A stretch of DNA of 64,000 nt. Source: Prochilodus magdalenae. Taxonomy: Eukaryota > Chordata > Actinopteri > Characiformes > Prochilodontidae. The position numbers were made by a program, and so were the translations under genes. Position 1 is the first letter of the stretch; every line of letters starts with the position of its first letter. The stretch lies in assembly GCA_024036415.1 (NCBI GenBank), contig JAMWET010005077.1, positions 1,327,501-1,391,500 on the forward strand, read 5' to 3'. Positions 45,977 through 58,924 of the stretch are shown in pieces. Below the pieces are notes generated by a model that saw nothing but the letters and a program-made list of their open reading frames with translations, did no database searches and had not been told where the DNA came from.

Positions 45977-48729
45977 AAAAAAAAGACAATCTGCCCGGTT
46001 TGGTTTTGACTTTGATCTACTGGTTTTCTCTAAGATTCAATTTTACTATTCCCTTGTCTCCCGTTCCCTGCACGGATAAATAGTTCAAGCTAATTCAGAG
46101 AACTGCCTTTCAGTGCAACTTCAGAGCTCCTTCCCTTTCCTGCAGGCATATGCAGCTTTTATTTTTTTCCCCTTGCACAAGCAGTGCACAGACACATGGC
46201 ATATCTGCATCTACATATTCATTCCAACTTGAAATGAGTATATACACAGTATCTTCACACCTGGAGTCATTTGGCTTTCCAATTCTTCATAACGTTAATT
46301 GAATAACAGCATGGGCAACAGATAACTTTTTAATTATAACTAATTCTTGTCTCACCTCGACATTGCGAATGTTTAAATTGGAACAAGGCCTCGTCAAACG
46401 CCGGTCCAGAAGTTGACTTCAAATGAAATCCTTTGCCTTGGGTTGGCAACATAATGTTCTTACGGTTCAACCAGAGTTCTTTGTAGTTGAAGGAACTACA
46501 TCAGCACAGTTGTGATAACAATAAGGGTTTTTTAAAACAGTCTAGGCTTGGGTCGGTTCAAATGAGTTCTACTGGCTCACAGATTGCCTCCATTTCGCTT
46601 TGCCACTGACTCTGAATGAAGCACTGGCGAAAACAGAATTCATGATTTGCTTTGTAATATTTTTGTAAACCCTGTACCGATACAGAAAATGATTTCCAGA
46701 TACAGAAAATGATTGTATTCTTATCCAGACTCTAAATAGAACAATGGAACAACTAAATAAAGGTTGATTTTAATAAGTTTCCACACAATTAAGTTGCTAA
46801 GATGTAAAAAGTAGAAATAGAAGTAGAATTATTCACAGTGGCGGTGATAGAAACCAAAGATCTGAGGAGTTTAGGGCCTCTAAAAAAGCGATTACATGAA
46901 ATAGATACCGCCTGGTGCTTGAGCTTCATGATTCTGAGCAGAGATTTTGGCTTAAAACATAATTTGTAGACACATTCAAGGCAAAGTGGTACATGCAGGG
47001 CGCTGTAAGGCAAAATAGCACCCACAGAAAATGACTTCTTTCAGATTTTATCATCGACATGCCACAGAAAAGCTCAGAAGATGTGTAGGTTCACTGCTGC
47101 TTTTGCATAGCAATTACAAAGGCTGTATTTGTGTTGTAGAAAGTGCAACTTCAGGTTCCGATCACCACTGTTGCAAAAAGCTGGCAAGTTTCTCTATTAC
47201 ACACCATTTCCCGTCAACCCACTCTGAAGGACTTTGGAAGATTATTTTAGGAAAAGAAAAACAGTGGAATTCCCCTGTAATAAGTCCCCTAAGAGGGTAA
47301 AACTTAGCTGGGATTCCAGCCAACATGCTAATGTGCATAAACCTAAACACCTCTCTAAGACTAACACCTTAGAAATCTGTATTAGCGAGATTCTGGTAGA
47401 AGGTTACGAGGACAGCTGAGAGGAGAGCATGCTTCCTGAATTTGTCAGATTTCTAGCTTTTCATAAGGAAAGAAATCTCTATATAGCAGGGCTGCATATT
47501 GTCACAAGTCTAAAATACAGTGTTCCATAGTTTTACATGTGACATCAAACTGACAAACCGGTTGGAATTCTTGGAAAATCTTTTCTGGCGGCTGATTACA
47601 GAAATATAGCTGATACTGCTGGGCAGTTAAGGTCTTTCTCTCGTATCAGCTTCAGTGCATCTGAAATCTGACTCTAATAATCCGACCATAAACGGATTTG
47701 GTCATGTTAGCAGCATACTCAGATATCTTAGATTGGGTTAAGGTTTTAAAATCTGTTAATGAGGCCTCGCTTTTAGCTCTGTGATTCAGTTTTACAGTGC
47801 GTGTGTACTATTTGAATTTCTGTCACACCACTGAGTATGTGCATGTATGATAAAAGATCATCTTAAAGATAAGCATGCCCTGTTTAACACAGTAATCTTC
47901 AGATGGCAACAAAACACTTTTGGGGGCGACACCGAATCCGAGTACATGCCTGATAAAATGAACGGTTTAACAAATGTTTATATTTTCAGGTAGTTCAAGT
48001 TTTTAACCAGGTTAACAGGTTATTCTAAGTTTACAGACCGATTACAATGCAGATATCTTGTAACTGGCCGGCTAATGTAGACCCAGACTTTTCCTATTAC
48101 GCAGTTTAACACAAAGAGCTGGTACTAGTGAAAGGTCGTGGTATGTGGTGATGTAGTGTTGTAGATTTGCTTGTAAAAAAAATATCATGTTTAATCATTG
48201 TTTAAATAAAATAAACATAATTAAGGCAAAAAGTCACTCTAAATGAAGTGCATGTCATTTCAATGTCTAGAATGAAGCCAAAATATGACTGCCATCTACC
48301 AGACCTGTGAAGAAATATTACAGATTTGAACTAAAAGCTTTTAAGCAGCCTTATTTCTGTTGTCTATGTTTTAGGATATCAATGCTTCTATGTGTCAGGG
48401 TAAATGAAAGGTTTGTTGAAGCTTTAAATTGACCTGTATGTGTAGGTAAATGTCAAACTCATGTCCTTTAATATTTCTCTGCTTATGCTTTAAAAACCCA
48501 CATTGTGTGAAACTGAGTTTCCTGGCTTTCTTAAGTGTAAGATTTAGAATTACTGCATAAATATTATTACTGTTTACCTCCCACTGCACACAGTGCATAT
48601 ATGCACTAAGCTAAGCTGCAAAAACAGCCCACCTAGAATCTGTTTTGAAAACCAACACACGCTACATACATACACCTTTTCAGTCTACAGCAGTTCAGGC
48701 TGTCTTACCCCAAACTGGCTTTTAGGCAC
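45977..48729. other. Non-coding DNA, no gene seen
   Basis: AT-rich. A short tandem duplication (cagatacagaaaatgatt twice) lies near 46680-46716. No gene recognised. Confidence 0.45.
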
Positions 48730-48747
48730 TATATATATATCATATAT

Positions 48748-48780
<33 letters not shown>
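48730..48780. repeat. Imperfect AT microsatellite
   Basis: AT dinucleotides with two interruptions in the first half, then about 15 uninterrupted units. Confidence 0.97.
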
Positions 48781-48783
<3 letters not shown>

Positions 48784-50454
48784 CCTTAAAGGCACAGTAA
48801 CAGAATAAAGAAGTCTGCTTAATTCTAAAAGGTAAAGAGATGATAAATATTTAATAAACTATGTTTTTGGCTCCTAAGTGAACCTTAGGAAAAAGAATAC
48901 CAGACAAATGTAATCATTAGAGTTATTACTTTCAATTTAGCAGCAGTACAGCAGCTTGTAGTCTGCATTTCCAACTTTCTTTAGTTTTTCACTTTCAAGG
49001 GAGGGCAAAAACAATAAAAATGTATAGGGTGTTTTTTCCTTTTTGCGAAACATTTAATTTAATTGAATAACTACAGAAATTAAATTTAATTGGTTAAAAT
49101 CATACTTACAAACACAAACGTGGTGCTGATTAAAAGTCTGAAGTTCACATTTTCGACAGGATTTTATCACTTGTGACCCAAAAAACTCAGTTTACACCAT
49201 AATTTTGTTATTACTGGTTATAACTGTGACTCTGGGGTTAAAGCGGATAATGAGTGACTGTGACAATCGAAATGATGCAAACAAGCAGTTTGAAAAATAT
49301 CTCACAGACTATTAATATTCACAATGTCGCTAACAGCGCATGCACTATTAGAAGGCTACAGCGAGCACATCACCCGGGAGATATACGAGTCCACCAGCAG
49401 TCTAAATGGATGCCAGCTGAATTTACCCCTAATCCTCAGTGAATCGCAGATAATTATATCTCTTTAAAGCCAGCAACCATACTCAATTAAGGCTGTGGTG
49501 ATTGAAGCAATCTTAATTGCTATAGAAAACAGCACATTATCAGAGGTGGGTAATTAACCTTACTCCTGCGCAGACGCTTAAGTACTGCATAAAAGTTGGC
49601 TGCTCTCTACCAGTTATGCCCATCACCTGTCAGTCAGCCTATGCACATAGACAGCCTCATCAGCCTTGAATTAGCACAGCCTTGTCTGCCTAAGCACTTG
49701 CACAGCAGCACAGGGGCATTTTGATTCGCTTATTGACACACGTCGCACAAACTAAGACCCATGTGAACATGGAGGAAAAATCCTCTGCCATCTCTCCTCT
49801 ACACAGGTACACTAGGAGTCCTGCAGCCTTAAAAATATAGGTGCCAAAGAGGGCTGAAAGGTGATTTCAATCACTCAGTAAATACCGTAAATCAAAACGA
49901 ATGAAAATTTAACATTTTAAATAATTACCATTTTACATATGTGATTTCAAACATTTTCTATTCTGTAATTTTGCACAACATTCTTTCCATTCTTTTTGCT
50001 GTCTACCAGACTAAGAAAACAGTAGGACTATATTAAAAGACATAGGACAGATCTTCTGCATGGCCCGTCAAAATGTGACTTTATTCACATACTCTGTGTG
50101 AAAGGTTAAAAATTCAATAAAGGAACAAATGATTTTTTTTTCCTCTTTGAAAAAAGCTAAGTGAAATTGTATCGTTGCTAACATGCAGAGATGCTCAAAA
50201 GTCCAGAGTCAGGTCTGGAGTTCTGGAGTGCTAGTGGGGTCTTCAAAGGTGCCATAGGAATGAAAAGTGCTTTTACATTGTCATAGTCGAATAAGAAGAG
50301 CTCACACATAAATCTGACATACAACAAACACTGTTGTGTCCTCCTTTGTATACTAATCCCACATGTGCAGGAAAGGGCAGTAAAATGGGCGATTTTAAAA
50401 CTGTTACATAACAGTCTAGGCTCATTAATATTTATGATTTAAGATTTAAGAGTT
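48781..50454. other. Non-coding DNA, no gene seen
   Basis: AT-rich. Around 49240-49560 the texture resembles a conserved non-coding element. No exon supported. Confidence 0.45.
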
Positions 50455-50718
50455 TTAAGTCGTGAGCTGGAGGTTAGGGAACCAGCCTTGTGACCGGAGG
50501 GTCGCCGGTTCGATTCCTTAAACCTACAGTAACGACTGAGGTGCCCTTGAGCAAGGCACCTTACCCTTAACTGCTCCCCGGGCACCGTGGATAGGGCTGC
50601 CCACCGCTCTGGGTAAGTGTGCTCACTGCCCCCTAGTGTGTTCACTAGTGATTGTGTTTGTGGTGTTTTACTTCACGGATAGGTTAAATGCGGAGACTAA
50701 ATTTCCCCACTCAACAAG
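50455..50718 (+). mobile_element. tRNA-derived SINE, second family
   Basis: The plus strand begins with a tRNA-like head: an A-box-like gtgagctggaggttaggg and a strong B-box gccggttcgattcc at 50504-50517. The body follows (gagcaaggcaccttaccctt, ctgctccccgggcaccgtgg, ctcactgccccctagtgtg), ending gactaaatttcccc. This is a fish SINE family distinct from the copies at 35119 and 40031. Its end shares taaatttcccc with the LINE 3' end near 54597, which may mean a shared tail. AT-rich sequence follows. Confidence 0.88.
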
Positions 50719-52984
50719 GGATTTAAATATTAATATTAAGATTTTATTAATATTTATTAATAAATATTAATTAATTAATATTTATACCCCAAGATTTACT
50801 TACACCATCCCACGTTCTAGCACAGCAAACCAACAACACCCATAACAACGTCAAAACGCCAATGACTGTGCAGACATGTACCTTCCAGGCTGTGAAGGTG
50901 ATGTTGGCGCTCTTTCCAATGAACCAAACTCTCTGCAGATATGGTTAATGATCTGTAACCAAAGTGTTTCAGTAAGCTACACATGACCTGCCCACACAAA
51001 ACAGAAAACGAAGTTCTGAAACAGAAATGTAAAATGCCTTAGCACCTTTCAGCTAAACTACACAGGGGCGTTTCAACAAACAGGTTAAACAATGGTCGTC
51101 CTGATGAATCTAGGATCAGCTACTGGTGTGAGTAGTAGAGTAGAGTGGGTGGAGCCAGGAAAAGTTTAAGTGGAGATGAACAGCAGACAATGAGACTATT
51201 TTTGACTTGAATTTTGAGAAGATTTTTAGTATCCTAGTTACTCACCATGCTGAGCTGTTGGCATGGATGCAATTGTATTTTCTCAGGTATCAATGCATAG
51301 GAGTTTCTGTGAGCTTGGTTTTACATAATTCATAGGAAACTCTCTGTAGAGGTTTTTGTTAATGTAAAGTGTTGGCTTATTTGTAAGTCTATGGTTCTGC
51401 ACTGCAGTCTGCATCTATATTATCTTTTTAATGAATTGATTTAACATCAGGTGGGAGGCGTAGCCCATTGTCAAGCCAACAAATTCATAACAGGATATGT
51501 TGACAAATATTCTTCATTACTGGCGCTACCACTGTAACCAATGTGTTTTTGCAGCCCTAATTTAAAGAAACTCAGCAAGTTTACTGAGTCAATGAACAGT
51601 TTTCTGTTTCCCCTACAAGTATATGCCCAAGCCAGGAGCCTTTCAGAAGCCGTTGGTTTTTAAGAGTGTGTATCTCCTGCTGGATGGCAGCAAAATCCAC
51701 ATTTTTACTTTCCTCTGAGCAAGGAAGGAAGGACAACATGCAGGGAGAGACAGCAAATATAGAGATAATGTCAATTAGCCTAGAGGCACATGGAACAGCA
51801 TCATCAACAGCTAGATATAAATGTTTTTACACTGAAGTAACAGTCGCTTCCTACAAACTCGATGCCAAAATCAAACAAGCAGAATCTCAGCTGCAAGCGC
51901 CAAACAGGTGCACACTGCTATTTCAGTCGTCTAGGCGATAATGAGAGAGGAGATCAATAGCTTCTACAAAGGTGACGTCTCAGAGAGGCTCATGCACATG
52001 CAAAATGTTGTTGGAAAGTTTGCTGCAGTGGGAAAGATCTTTACTGTTTGAAGGTGAAATGAGGTGTGATAACGAGAGGCAGTCCAGACAGCCTCTATCT
52101 GCACCCTTTTTGAACTGCACATCCATAGCTTGACTGTTTAAACACGTAGCTCCTCTCTTTTTTTCTCCGGCAGGCAAGTTTGTTCCATTGGGCTAAAGTG
52201 ATAGTTGAGGTAAGAGAAAAGAAAGTCGCTTTACTAGGGGTTTGGAGGGCAGCAGAGAATGACAAGTGACCAAATCTGTGTGTTCAAATTCTACACACAG
52301 TCTAGAACACATCAAAAAACTAAATAAAGAAATCTACATACACACTATTAATCAGCCGCATTTACCTGAATCTGTGGACCTAAATTTGCGCTCATTTTGG
52401 AATAAGCATAAACATAAAAAAGTACTGGGCAACTGATATGGCTCAAATGATATGGATCCTGGCATAGGTTGTGAGGATCATGCTACTCATGTTTTCAGAA
52501 ATCGTACTAAACCAGATTTCCAGAAACGAAACATCTGGCAGATTCACTTTTTTCAGGCAGGGGGTTCATTCAAATGTGCATACACAGCTTTGGAAAACCA
52601 ACTTTATTGGCAAAACTGATCTCTGAACTAATACAGGAGCTACCTTTTATCAGTAACTGCAGTTTTTATTTCTATCTATCCTAATAGATGTCATGTGACA
52701 TGAAAATAGCACCAACTGTAACAACTTTAGTTCAATCAAAGGCCATCAATATGTGCTATTTAACTGTATAATGGACCAATCAAGACTCACTTGTTTTCCT
52801 TCAAAAGTGTAATCCATAAGATTAAAAAATTGATACTGCCTGCTACATTCATACTGTGATCTAAACCACACTGACAGGTCCTTGCAACTGTTATTAAGAT
52901 CTTGGGCGACTACAGGGCTGGGTGAGAAACCGGTAAAATTAATTATCACAACATAACTTTTTTTATATCACAACATATCAGCCA
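50719..52984. other. Non-coding DNA, no gene seen
   Basis: TAATTA/ATTAAT-rich run at 50720-50785, then ordinary sequence. Frames of up to 91 codons are unrecognised. Confidence 0.45.
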
Positions 52985-53285
52985 CAATTACAGACAATCA
53001 GCAAGCTGTGATTCCCTCCATGAGTCATCCTGTTAATGCTAGCACTATTGGCAGACGGCAGCACAACGCAGGAATACAGGCACACAGACTGTTACGATGG
53101 CCCATAACACCGCATCAATGTCACCAAAGACTGCATGGAGGGCCAGACTGTCATGGAGTGACTCAGAATGGAAGTGAGTCATCTTCAAAGATGAGTCCAA
53201 AATGCAGATGTACTGGCCTAGATCAAACTAATGGTTATCCGTTAAGAACTGTGCGTCAGACACGATACCAATACTAAGTTCTCTT
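52985..53285 (+). pseudogene. Fragment of a Tc1-like transposase
   Basis: The plus-strand frame at 53008 onward resembles the end of a Tc1 DNA-binding domain and the start of the catalytic domain: STI.RR.HNAGIQAHR is a diverged ST.TVRRRL...G...RRP motif, with TPHQ..QRL next. After a frameshift near 53150 comes W..SEWK.VIFKDESK (53155-53198), a VLFSDESRF-like block that keeps the first catalytic aspartate. The rest is missing; LINE sequence begins right after. The family differs from the other Tc1 copies here. No terminal repeats are visible. Confidence 0.78.
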
Positions 53286-54652
53286 TACCCACTCATCTGG
53301 ACAGTAAACTGGACTGGTTAGACAACATACATCTGCTGTATAAGAATGGCCAGAGCAGACTCCACCTGCTGAGGAAGGTCCGGGATACAGGATCCACTTC
53401 TCCACACGTTTTATGACTCTGTGGTGGCATCAGCCGTCCTCTACAGCACTGCCTGCTGGGGGGAGGCAGCATTACGACCGCAGACAGGAAGAAACTGGAC
53501 AAGCTGATCAGGAAGGCAAGTTCTCCTCTAGGCTGTGCGTTGGACACAGTGTAGGTAGTTGGGGAGAGGAGGATGTTGGCCATCCATAATGGAGAACACC
53601 TCTCACCCACTACAAGAGACAGTTACTGCACTGACCAGCACCTTCAGTGACAGGTTCCTCCACCTGCTGTGTGGTAAGGACAGATACCGCAGCTCTTTTC
53701 TCCCCACTGCTGTTAGGCTCTACAACCGGCACCTCCCCAAGCAGAGCACCAGACACTCTACTACTGTAGCACGCTATGTGCTACAGTGGTCGAGTGCTAT
53801 CTACAGAGGTTGGACACTGAAACTGAAACACCTGGTTTTAGACCACAATCATTTATTAGTATGGTGTAGAGCCTCCTTTTGCGGCCAATACAGCGTCAGT
53901 TCGTTTTGGGAATGACATATACTGCGTCCTGCACAGTGGTCAGAGGGAGTTTAAGCCATTCTTCTCGCAGGATAGTGGCCAGGTCACTACGTGATGCTGG
54001 TGGAGGTTCGTCCTTCTTGGTGGTATGCTGACATTACCCTGGATACCGTGGCTCTTGATACATCACAAAGACTTGCTGTCTTGGTCACAGATGCGCCAGC
54101 AAGACGTGCACCAACAGTTTGTCCTCTTTTGAACTCTGGTATGTCACCCATAATGTTGTGTGCATTGCAGTATTTTGAGCAGAACTGTGCTCTTACCTGC
54201 TAACTGAACCTTCACACTCTGCTCTTACTGGTGCAATGTGCAATTAATGAAGATTGGCCACCAGGCTGGTCCAATTTAGCCATGAGACCTCCCACACTAA
54301 AATGACAGGTGTTTCAGTTTCTTTGTCCAACCCCTGTATATATTCAATGTGACCTAATTATTCAGCAATATTTGCTGCTGCACCTCATCACCTGTATACA
54401 TCCTGTACTGACTGCCAACATCACTTAATTTATGCAGTCTGAGTGGCTATACCATCAGTACTTAGGTGACCAAGATTATTAGTTAAAATTTGTTTAGCTG
54501 GTATAAGAGATCATAACTGCAATATCTTTAAATATCTACCTTTAGTCTACCTCTTGTTCTGTATCTGTTCTGCTGCTATTCTGCTGTAACGGCGTAAATT
54601 TCCCCGTTTGGGATAATAAAAGGCTACCGTATCTTACCTTATCTTCTCCCAA
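53286..54652 (+). pseudogene. 5'-truncated LINE 3' end, split by a Tc1 derivative
   Basis: Plus-strand fragments in shifted frames match the C-terminal end of a fish L2/Rex-like non-LTR reverse transcriptase: GQSRLHLLRKV near 53349-53381, FYDSVVASAVLYSTACWG near 53409-53462, ITTADRKKLDKLIRKA near 53470-53517, and HPLQETVTAL then FLPTAVRLYN near 53595-53735. A 3' untranslated region resumes after the nested Tc1 (54339 onward) and ends with taaatttccccg, aataaaagg and a short cttacctt-like tail near 54650. The catalytic YADD region lies in the missing 5' part. Stops and frameshifts make it inactive. The exact LINE clade is not certain. Confidence 0.85.
53804..54336 (-). mobile_element. 533-bp deleted Tc1/mariner derivative nested in a LINE
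   Basis: Same family as 4433-4734 in the opposite direction, flanked by TA (53802-53803 and 54337-54338). The inverted repeats are cagaggttggacactgaaac on the left (two changes from the sister copy) and its counterpart ending ccaacccctg on the right. On the minus strand it keeps the 5' leader and the N-terminal DNA-binding codons (about 54336-54013), then jumps to a segment near the C-terminus. The catalytic core is deleted at about 54010. It retains more 5' sequence than the 302-bp copy, so the two arose from different deletions. Confidence 0.92.
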
Positions 54653-57600
54653 CAAACTAGTAGTGTTAAATCACTTCTGCTCCACACAGCTACAGCTATG
54701 CCCTGTGTTGCATGCAATTACAGCACTGATTTAAACTAGCGTAAACTGAATTTGTTTGGGAAAGGGAGAGAGGAAGAAACTAGATAGCTGTTTGGAGAGA
54801 TCCAGATGTCTGCTAGCTTGTGTTTGAGTAACATGATATGCTGTGAATTGGATCCATCACTGACGTACTGAGCCAGCTGATGTCTACTGTTCGTACCGAA
54901 GCTGAAGTTGCTATGAACCTAAACAGTTTAAACAGCTAACCTGACTTTCTCCCACTCTCATGGTAGATTTGTGAAATGTTCCACTGGTTGATCAATGTTT
55001 GTCATCTTTCACTCGGGAGCAAAAATCAGCCCTTAAAGTTGGAAAAAATAATGATTTGACATTTATCATAATAATAGTCAATATCAACAGATCTGGATGT
55101 TTTTATTGTGATAACATCTGTAGCCATATTTGCCCAGCCCTGGGTGACTGCTGGCTTCTAGTGACTGTAATAAGGTTACATCTAGCTAGCTACAACACTA
55201 AGATAAAGAGGCACAATTGAATTCCAAACATCTTTTGGATTACAGTCTATATCTAAAATAAGTGGGATATTTATGCTTTCCATGCTGCTGTAACACCCTT
55301 CATCCACTTCATCAACCCCATAACAATGCCTTCCTGAGTTGGAAAAGGGGGAAAGTATACCAGAAAAACATAAAAAGGTGCAGGGCAGAGGGCATTACAG
55401 AAGGAGCTGCAACTGAGCTCCTTCTCAGTTCTCTGTCTGATGGCAACACCAGTTCCTGAACATTTTGGGGCTTTGTCTGTTTGTTATCTGTGTTTTGCCT
55501 TAGCCCCAGCACACACATATGGCTTATCTTTTGCTGCATCTCTTTATGCTGCACTCAGTTTATTTCCTGTAGCATATTAACTTCATCATAAATTCATCTA
55601 CTGCACTTAACTTGAACTCCACCTTTTATTATCACTTATTCACAGTATGTGACATTGACGAGAGTTATTTCAATGATTAGACATCAATCACAGGACCAGG
55701 GTCTCCTGATCTTATTGAAGTCTGTATCACGTTCTATCACTTTTGCAACACCCTGTTAAAGAGCTTGAGTATTGGTTGGAGTTAGGGGACTGCTGTTCTC
55801 CGGACAGCACGATGGAGCACAATGGAGGCAGAGCTTTGTTTACAGTCTTATGGACAATGATGTCCTGTCAGGTATGAACAAAATGCCATGCTTTCCTGCC
55901 TGGACCTTCAGACCAATGAGCCTCATGAGTTTGTCTTGCTCAGGTATCTGTGCAATCACCTTCTGCTGAGAAAGATTAGTTTTACCATGAGGAAAGTCAT
56001 GATGACATTTCCTTCGGGTTGACCACCTTTTCACAAAAGGCTACTGCTTGGCCGGTGCAGAGCCTGTTTCACATCTTTAGGTGAGGCAAATTCATTTAGG
56101 TGAGGTAAATAGAAAGCACACATAGATAAACACACAAATACACCCCAACTAACACACTCATTTAAATATTCTTTAGTCAATTCAACGCCCCAAAGCCTTG
56201 ACTCTTGTTAAGCATCATTATACCACAAAACTCAATTTGAGCCCAGTGAACATTTATTACAGATTGTCTCATTCCCTGGAAACACCAGCTTCCTTTCTTT
56301 GATGTTTCCTATTATGGGGTAGTGTATGTGAATGTCATTACAGAGAATAATACAGTATATTAATCAGAATATGTGATAATACACACATAATTACTATTTA
56401 TCTGCCATTTAGAAAGAAACTGAATAAGCTATTGTGAAGAGGTCTCTGTGATAATACACAAGACACTTATGCTCTTCTCTAGTCATTTAGTTGTGTTTTG
56501 GGGACTTAACAATGGCCAATGAAGACAATGTCCAAAACACTGTCATCTTCCTCAGTCATCGAGGTTCACAGCACATCAAGCACTTTTCCCTTAGCCTCCA
56601 ACTCTCAAGTGCATCTGTCTGTCCTAAGGCCACTCAGCAACTCACCAGAATGATCATCAGATAACTATAAGTTCTCTGTAGCTTATTAACCTGGTAATAT
56701 AGTGCAAAGCCACTGATGTGCAAATACACCACATATCTGCTGTGCAAATGAAGTAGCCTTTAAGAGAGGCATCTAGGGATGCACCAATCATGGTCTTTTT
56801 ATGACCGACTTGATTTCTCCACAGCCAAATTGGCAGATGGCCCTGGGCTGAGAACTGGCATGATCAAATATCACTGTAATTTAAAAAATTGGTGATATTA
56901 TGCAAATTATAGATCTTTCATTCTCTTTCACATGCCATATGACATTTTCACATGATCTGCTGCTTAATTCACCTTTAATCTATGGTCAGGAATGTACACA
57001 ACAGAAAACACTGCACTTCATTTTACAAACACCCACCTACATGCGCAATAATTACACATTTACATGGTCCGGAAAAACAAATGGAAAGCTTAAAATCTAG
57101 ATCCTTTGGTCTAGCAAAGAATGCTGGGAGGATGGGAATGAAACTCTGGTATATTAAATGGATAATAATTAGTTTTGATACTAAGAGAACATGGAGAAGC
57201 GCTGTATATTAACAGTATTAGATGGTGATTGTGAAGGATATAGTTATCATTATAATTAAATGAACATTAGTAGCTGTCCTACACTGTAATTATAAGATAA
57301 TTATATTACCAGCAGAGAAAATGCTAGCTACAGTGTAAATCCTCACATGTGGCAGTTTGGCAACTGAATTTGGACCAGATGATAAATCATCCCAACAAAT
57401 TCTCTGTGATTTCTTTTACCCACAATGGCAACTTAAATACATACATTTTGCCAATAAAAGCAAAATAATTAGTAGCAAATAATTGGGCGGGGTGATGACT
57501 TAGTTTGGATTTGTTAGCTCTGGCCTGTTTAGACATGGCGGAGGCTCCTGTAGACTTCCTTTTTCAGATTCTTTTTTTTTTGTAATGATACTTCACTGTG

Positions 57601-58094
57601 TGCTCCCTTCTTATTGTCACAGTGCTGAACCAATCATGACACACTGATTTGGTCTGCATTTTTTTTATAACCAATACCATGTAATGAATGTTACATTTCG
57701 CTCTATATTATTTCTCCTCATCGGCAGCATGACTTTCCTTTCCTTCCATTGTTACTCCACTGCTAATGCATTCTGAGCTCCTGCTTGTTATTTGCGAGCT
57801 GTACTTTGCTCATAAAGAACCTGTGCATAGTGGGTGCATAAACTTTGTGCATTCATTTCAGAGGTTTAATTATCAAATGTACCTTTGTTTATTTGTCTTT
57901 AATGACTAGCATGCTCTGTACAGCCTTCCAAAAGCTACAACGTTGTTGTTTTGCAAGCTCTGAGAACATGCCAAAGCCCTACTGATAAAGAAAATAATTG
58001 AAAAGGTAGAGGATGTGAGAGGAGAGGACGCAGCAGAACATGCAATAGAATCAGCCCAGGATGAGATCTGCTGTTAACACAGATTACTATTAAC
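54653..58094. other. Non-coding DNA, no gene seen
   Basis: AT-rich sequence with short overlapping frames (up to 80 codons). No repeat family or exon identified. TAATTA cores are scattered around 56880-57320. Confidence 0.45.
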
Positions 58095-58763
58095 CAGCGG
58101 TGAACAAAGGACACAAACCATGTACTTGAGTAAACAAAGTTTTAAAAAACTGAAATATTCCTCCAGTAAAAGTAGATGTTCCTGTATTTAGACCTCCATT
58201 TCAATAAAAGCGCTAAAATATTTACCTTCAAATGGAATTAAAAATAGAAGATAGGATTAGCATGATTTATTATGGCTCTAATATCCTATTATCATTTCTG
58301 GAACAGGACTCTTAATCAACTCATTTTGGGTGAAGAGACTCTAGTGTCACTCTCGGTCCATCAGTCTTTTAATAGAAGGTCATTAATTAGTCCGACACTG
58401 ATGTCTATTCAAATGATCAAAAGCACAAAACACTGAAGGAGAACAGTTTCCATTAGCTAGAACCAAGCTCTGTCCAACAGGTCAAAACAAGCTCAAAACA
58501 AAGTGACCGCTGTACCCTGATTGATGTGCTGGCTTTTCAGTTCTTTTGTTTTGACATGTTATGTTTTTATGCACACAACAGCCAAAAGGAAGGCCGGATT
58601 TGGTCATAATGTAGTGGAGTAAACAGGAAGACATCAGAGTTTAAAATATAGACGAGTTAAAGTAAAATGTCCCCCAGAATGGAAGTACTTCAGTACAGAT
58701 ACACCGACAGACTACCTACAGTACAGTGACCAATTACCTTAACTGAGTTACAGTCCACCACTG
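58095..58763 (+). mobile_element. hAT-like non-autonomous element with 8-bp target duplication
   Basis: The element is flanked by a perfect 8-bp direct repeat, ctattaac, at 58087-58094 and 58764-58771, the hallmark of hAT transposition. The ends are short imperfect inverted repeats (cagcggtgaac on the left; complement of gtccaccactg on the right). The interior carries the 'tactccagtaaaagt'-type sequence common in fish elements. It has no transposase. It is the full-length paralogue of 4299-4988 and lacks the Tc1 insertion, so it shows the pre-insertion state. Confidence 0.9.
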
Positions 58764-58924
58764 CTATTAACACCAACCTCTGTTTAGCATTTGGAAAGGA
58801 AAACAACCCTGGAAAGGTGAATACATAAATAAAGAGTAAAAAATTAGATATAAAGTAATTATTTGAGGATTTATGAAACAATATTGTAAAATAATGTGGG
58901 ATCAATAAAGGATGATTTTATCTT
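58764..58924. other. Short AT-rich spacer
   Basis: Contains the right target duplication of the preceding element and AT-rich sequence. Nothing else seen. Confidence 0.5.

Noticed and set aside
45368..46009. 213-codon frame as a membrane protein
   Set aside because: Its second half is the polypyrimidine tract read as Leu/Ser/Phe, which mimics membrane segments. The first half has no known motif.
53293..53610. Minus-strand 105-codon frame as a gene
   Set aside because: It is the antisense shadow of the LINE C-terminal region, which reads correctly on the plus strand.
53559..53915. 118-codon plus frame as a gene
   Set aside because: It runs from LINE C-terminal sequence into the nested Tc1 end, so it is a chance fusion of two elements.
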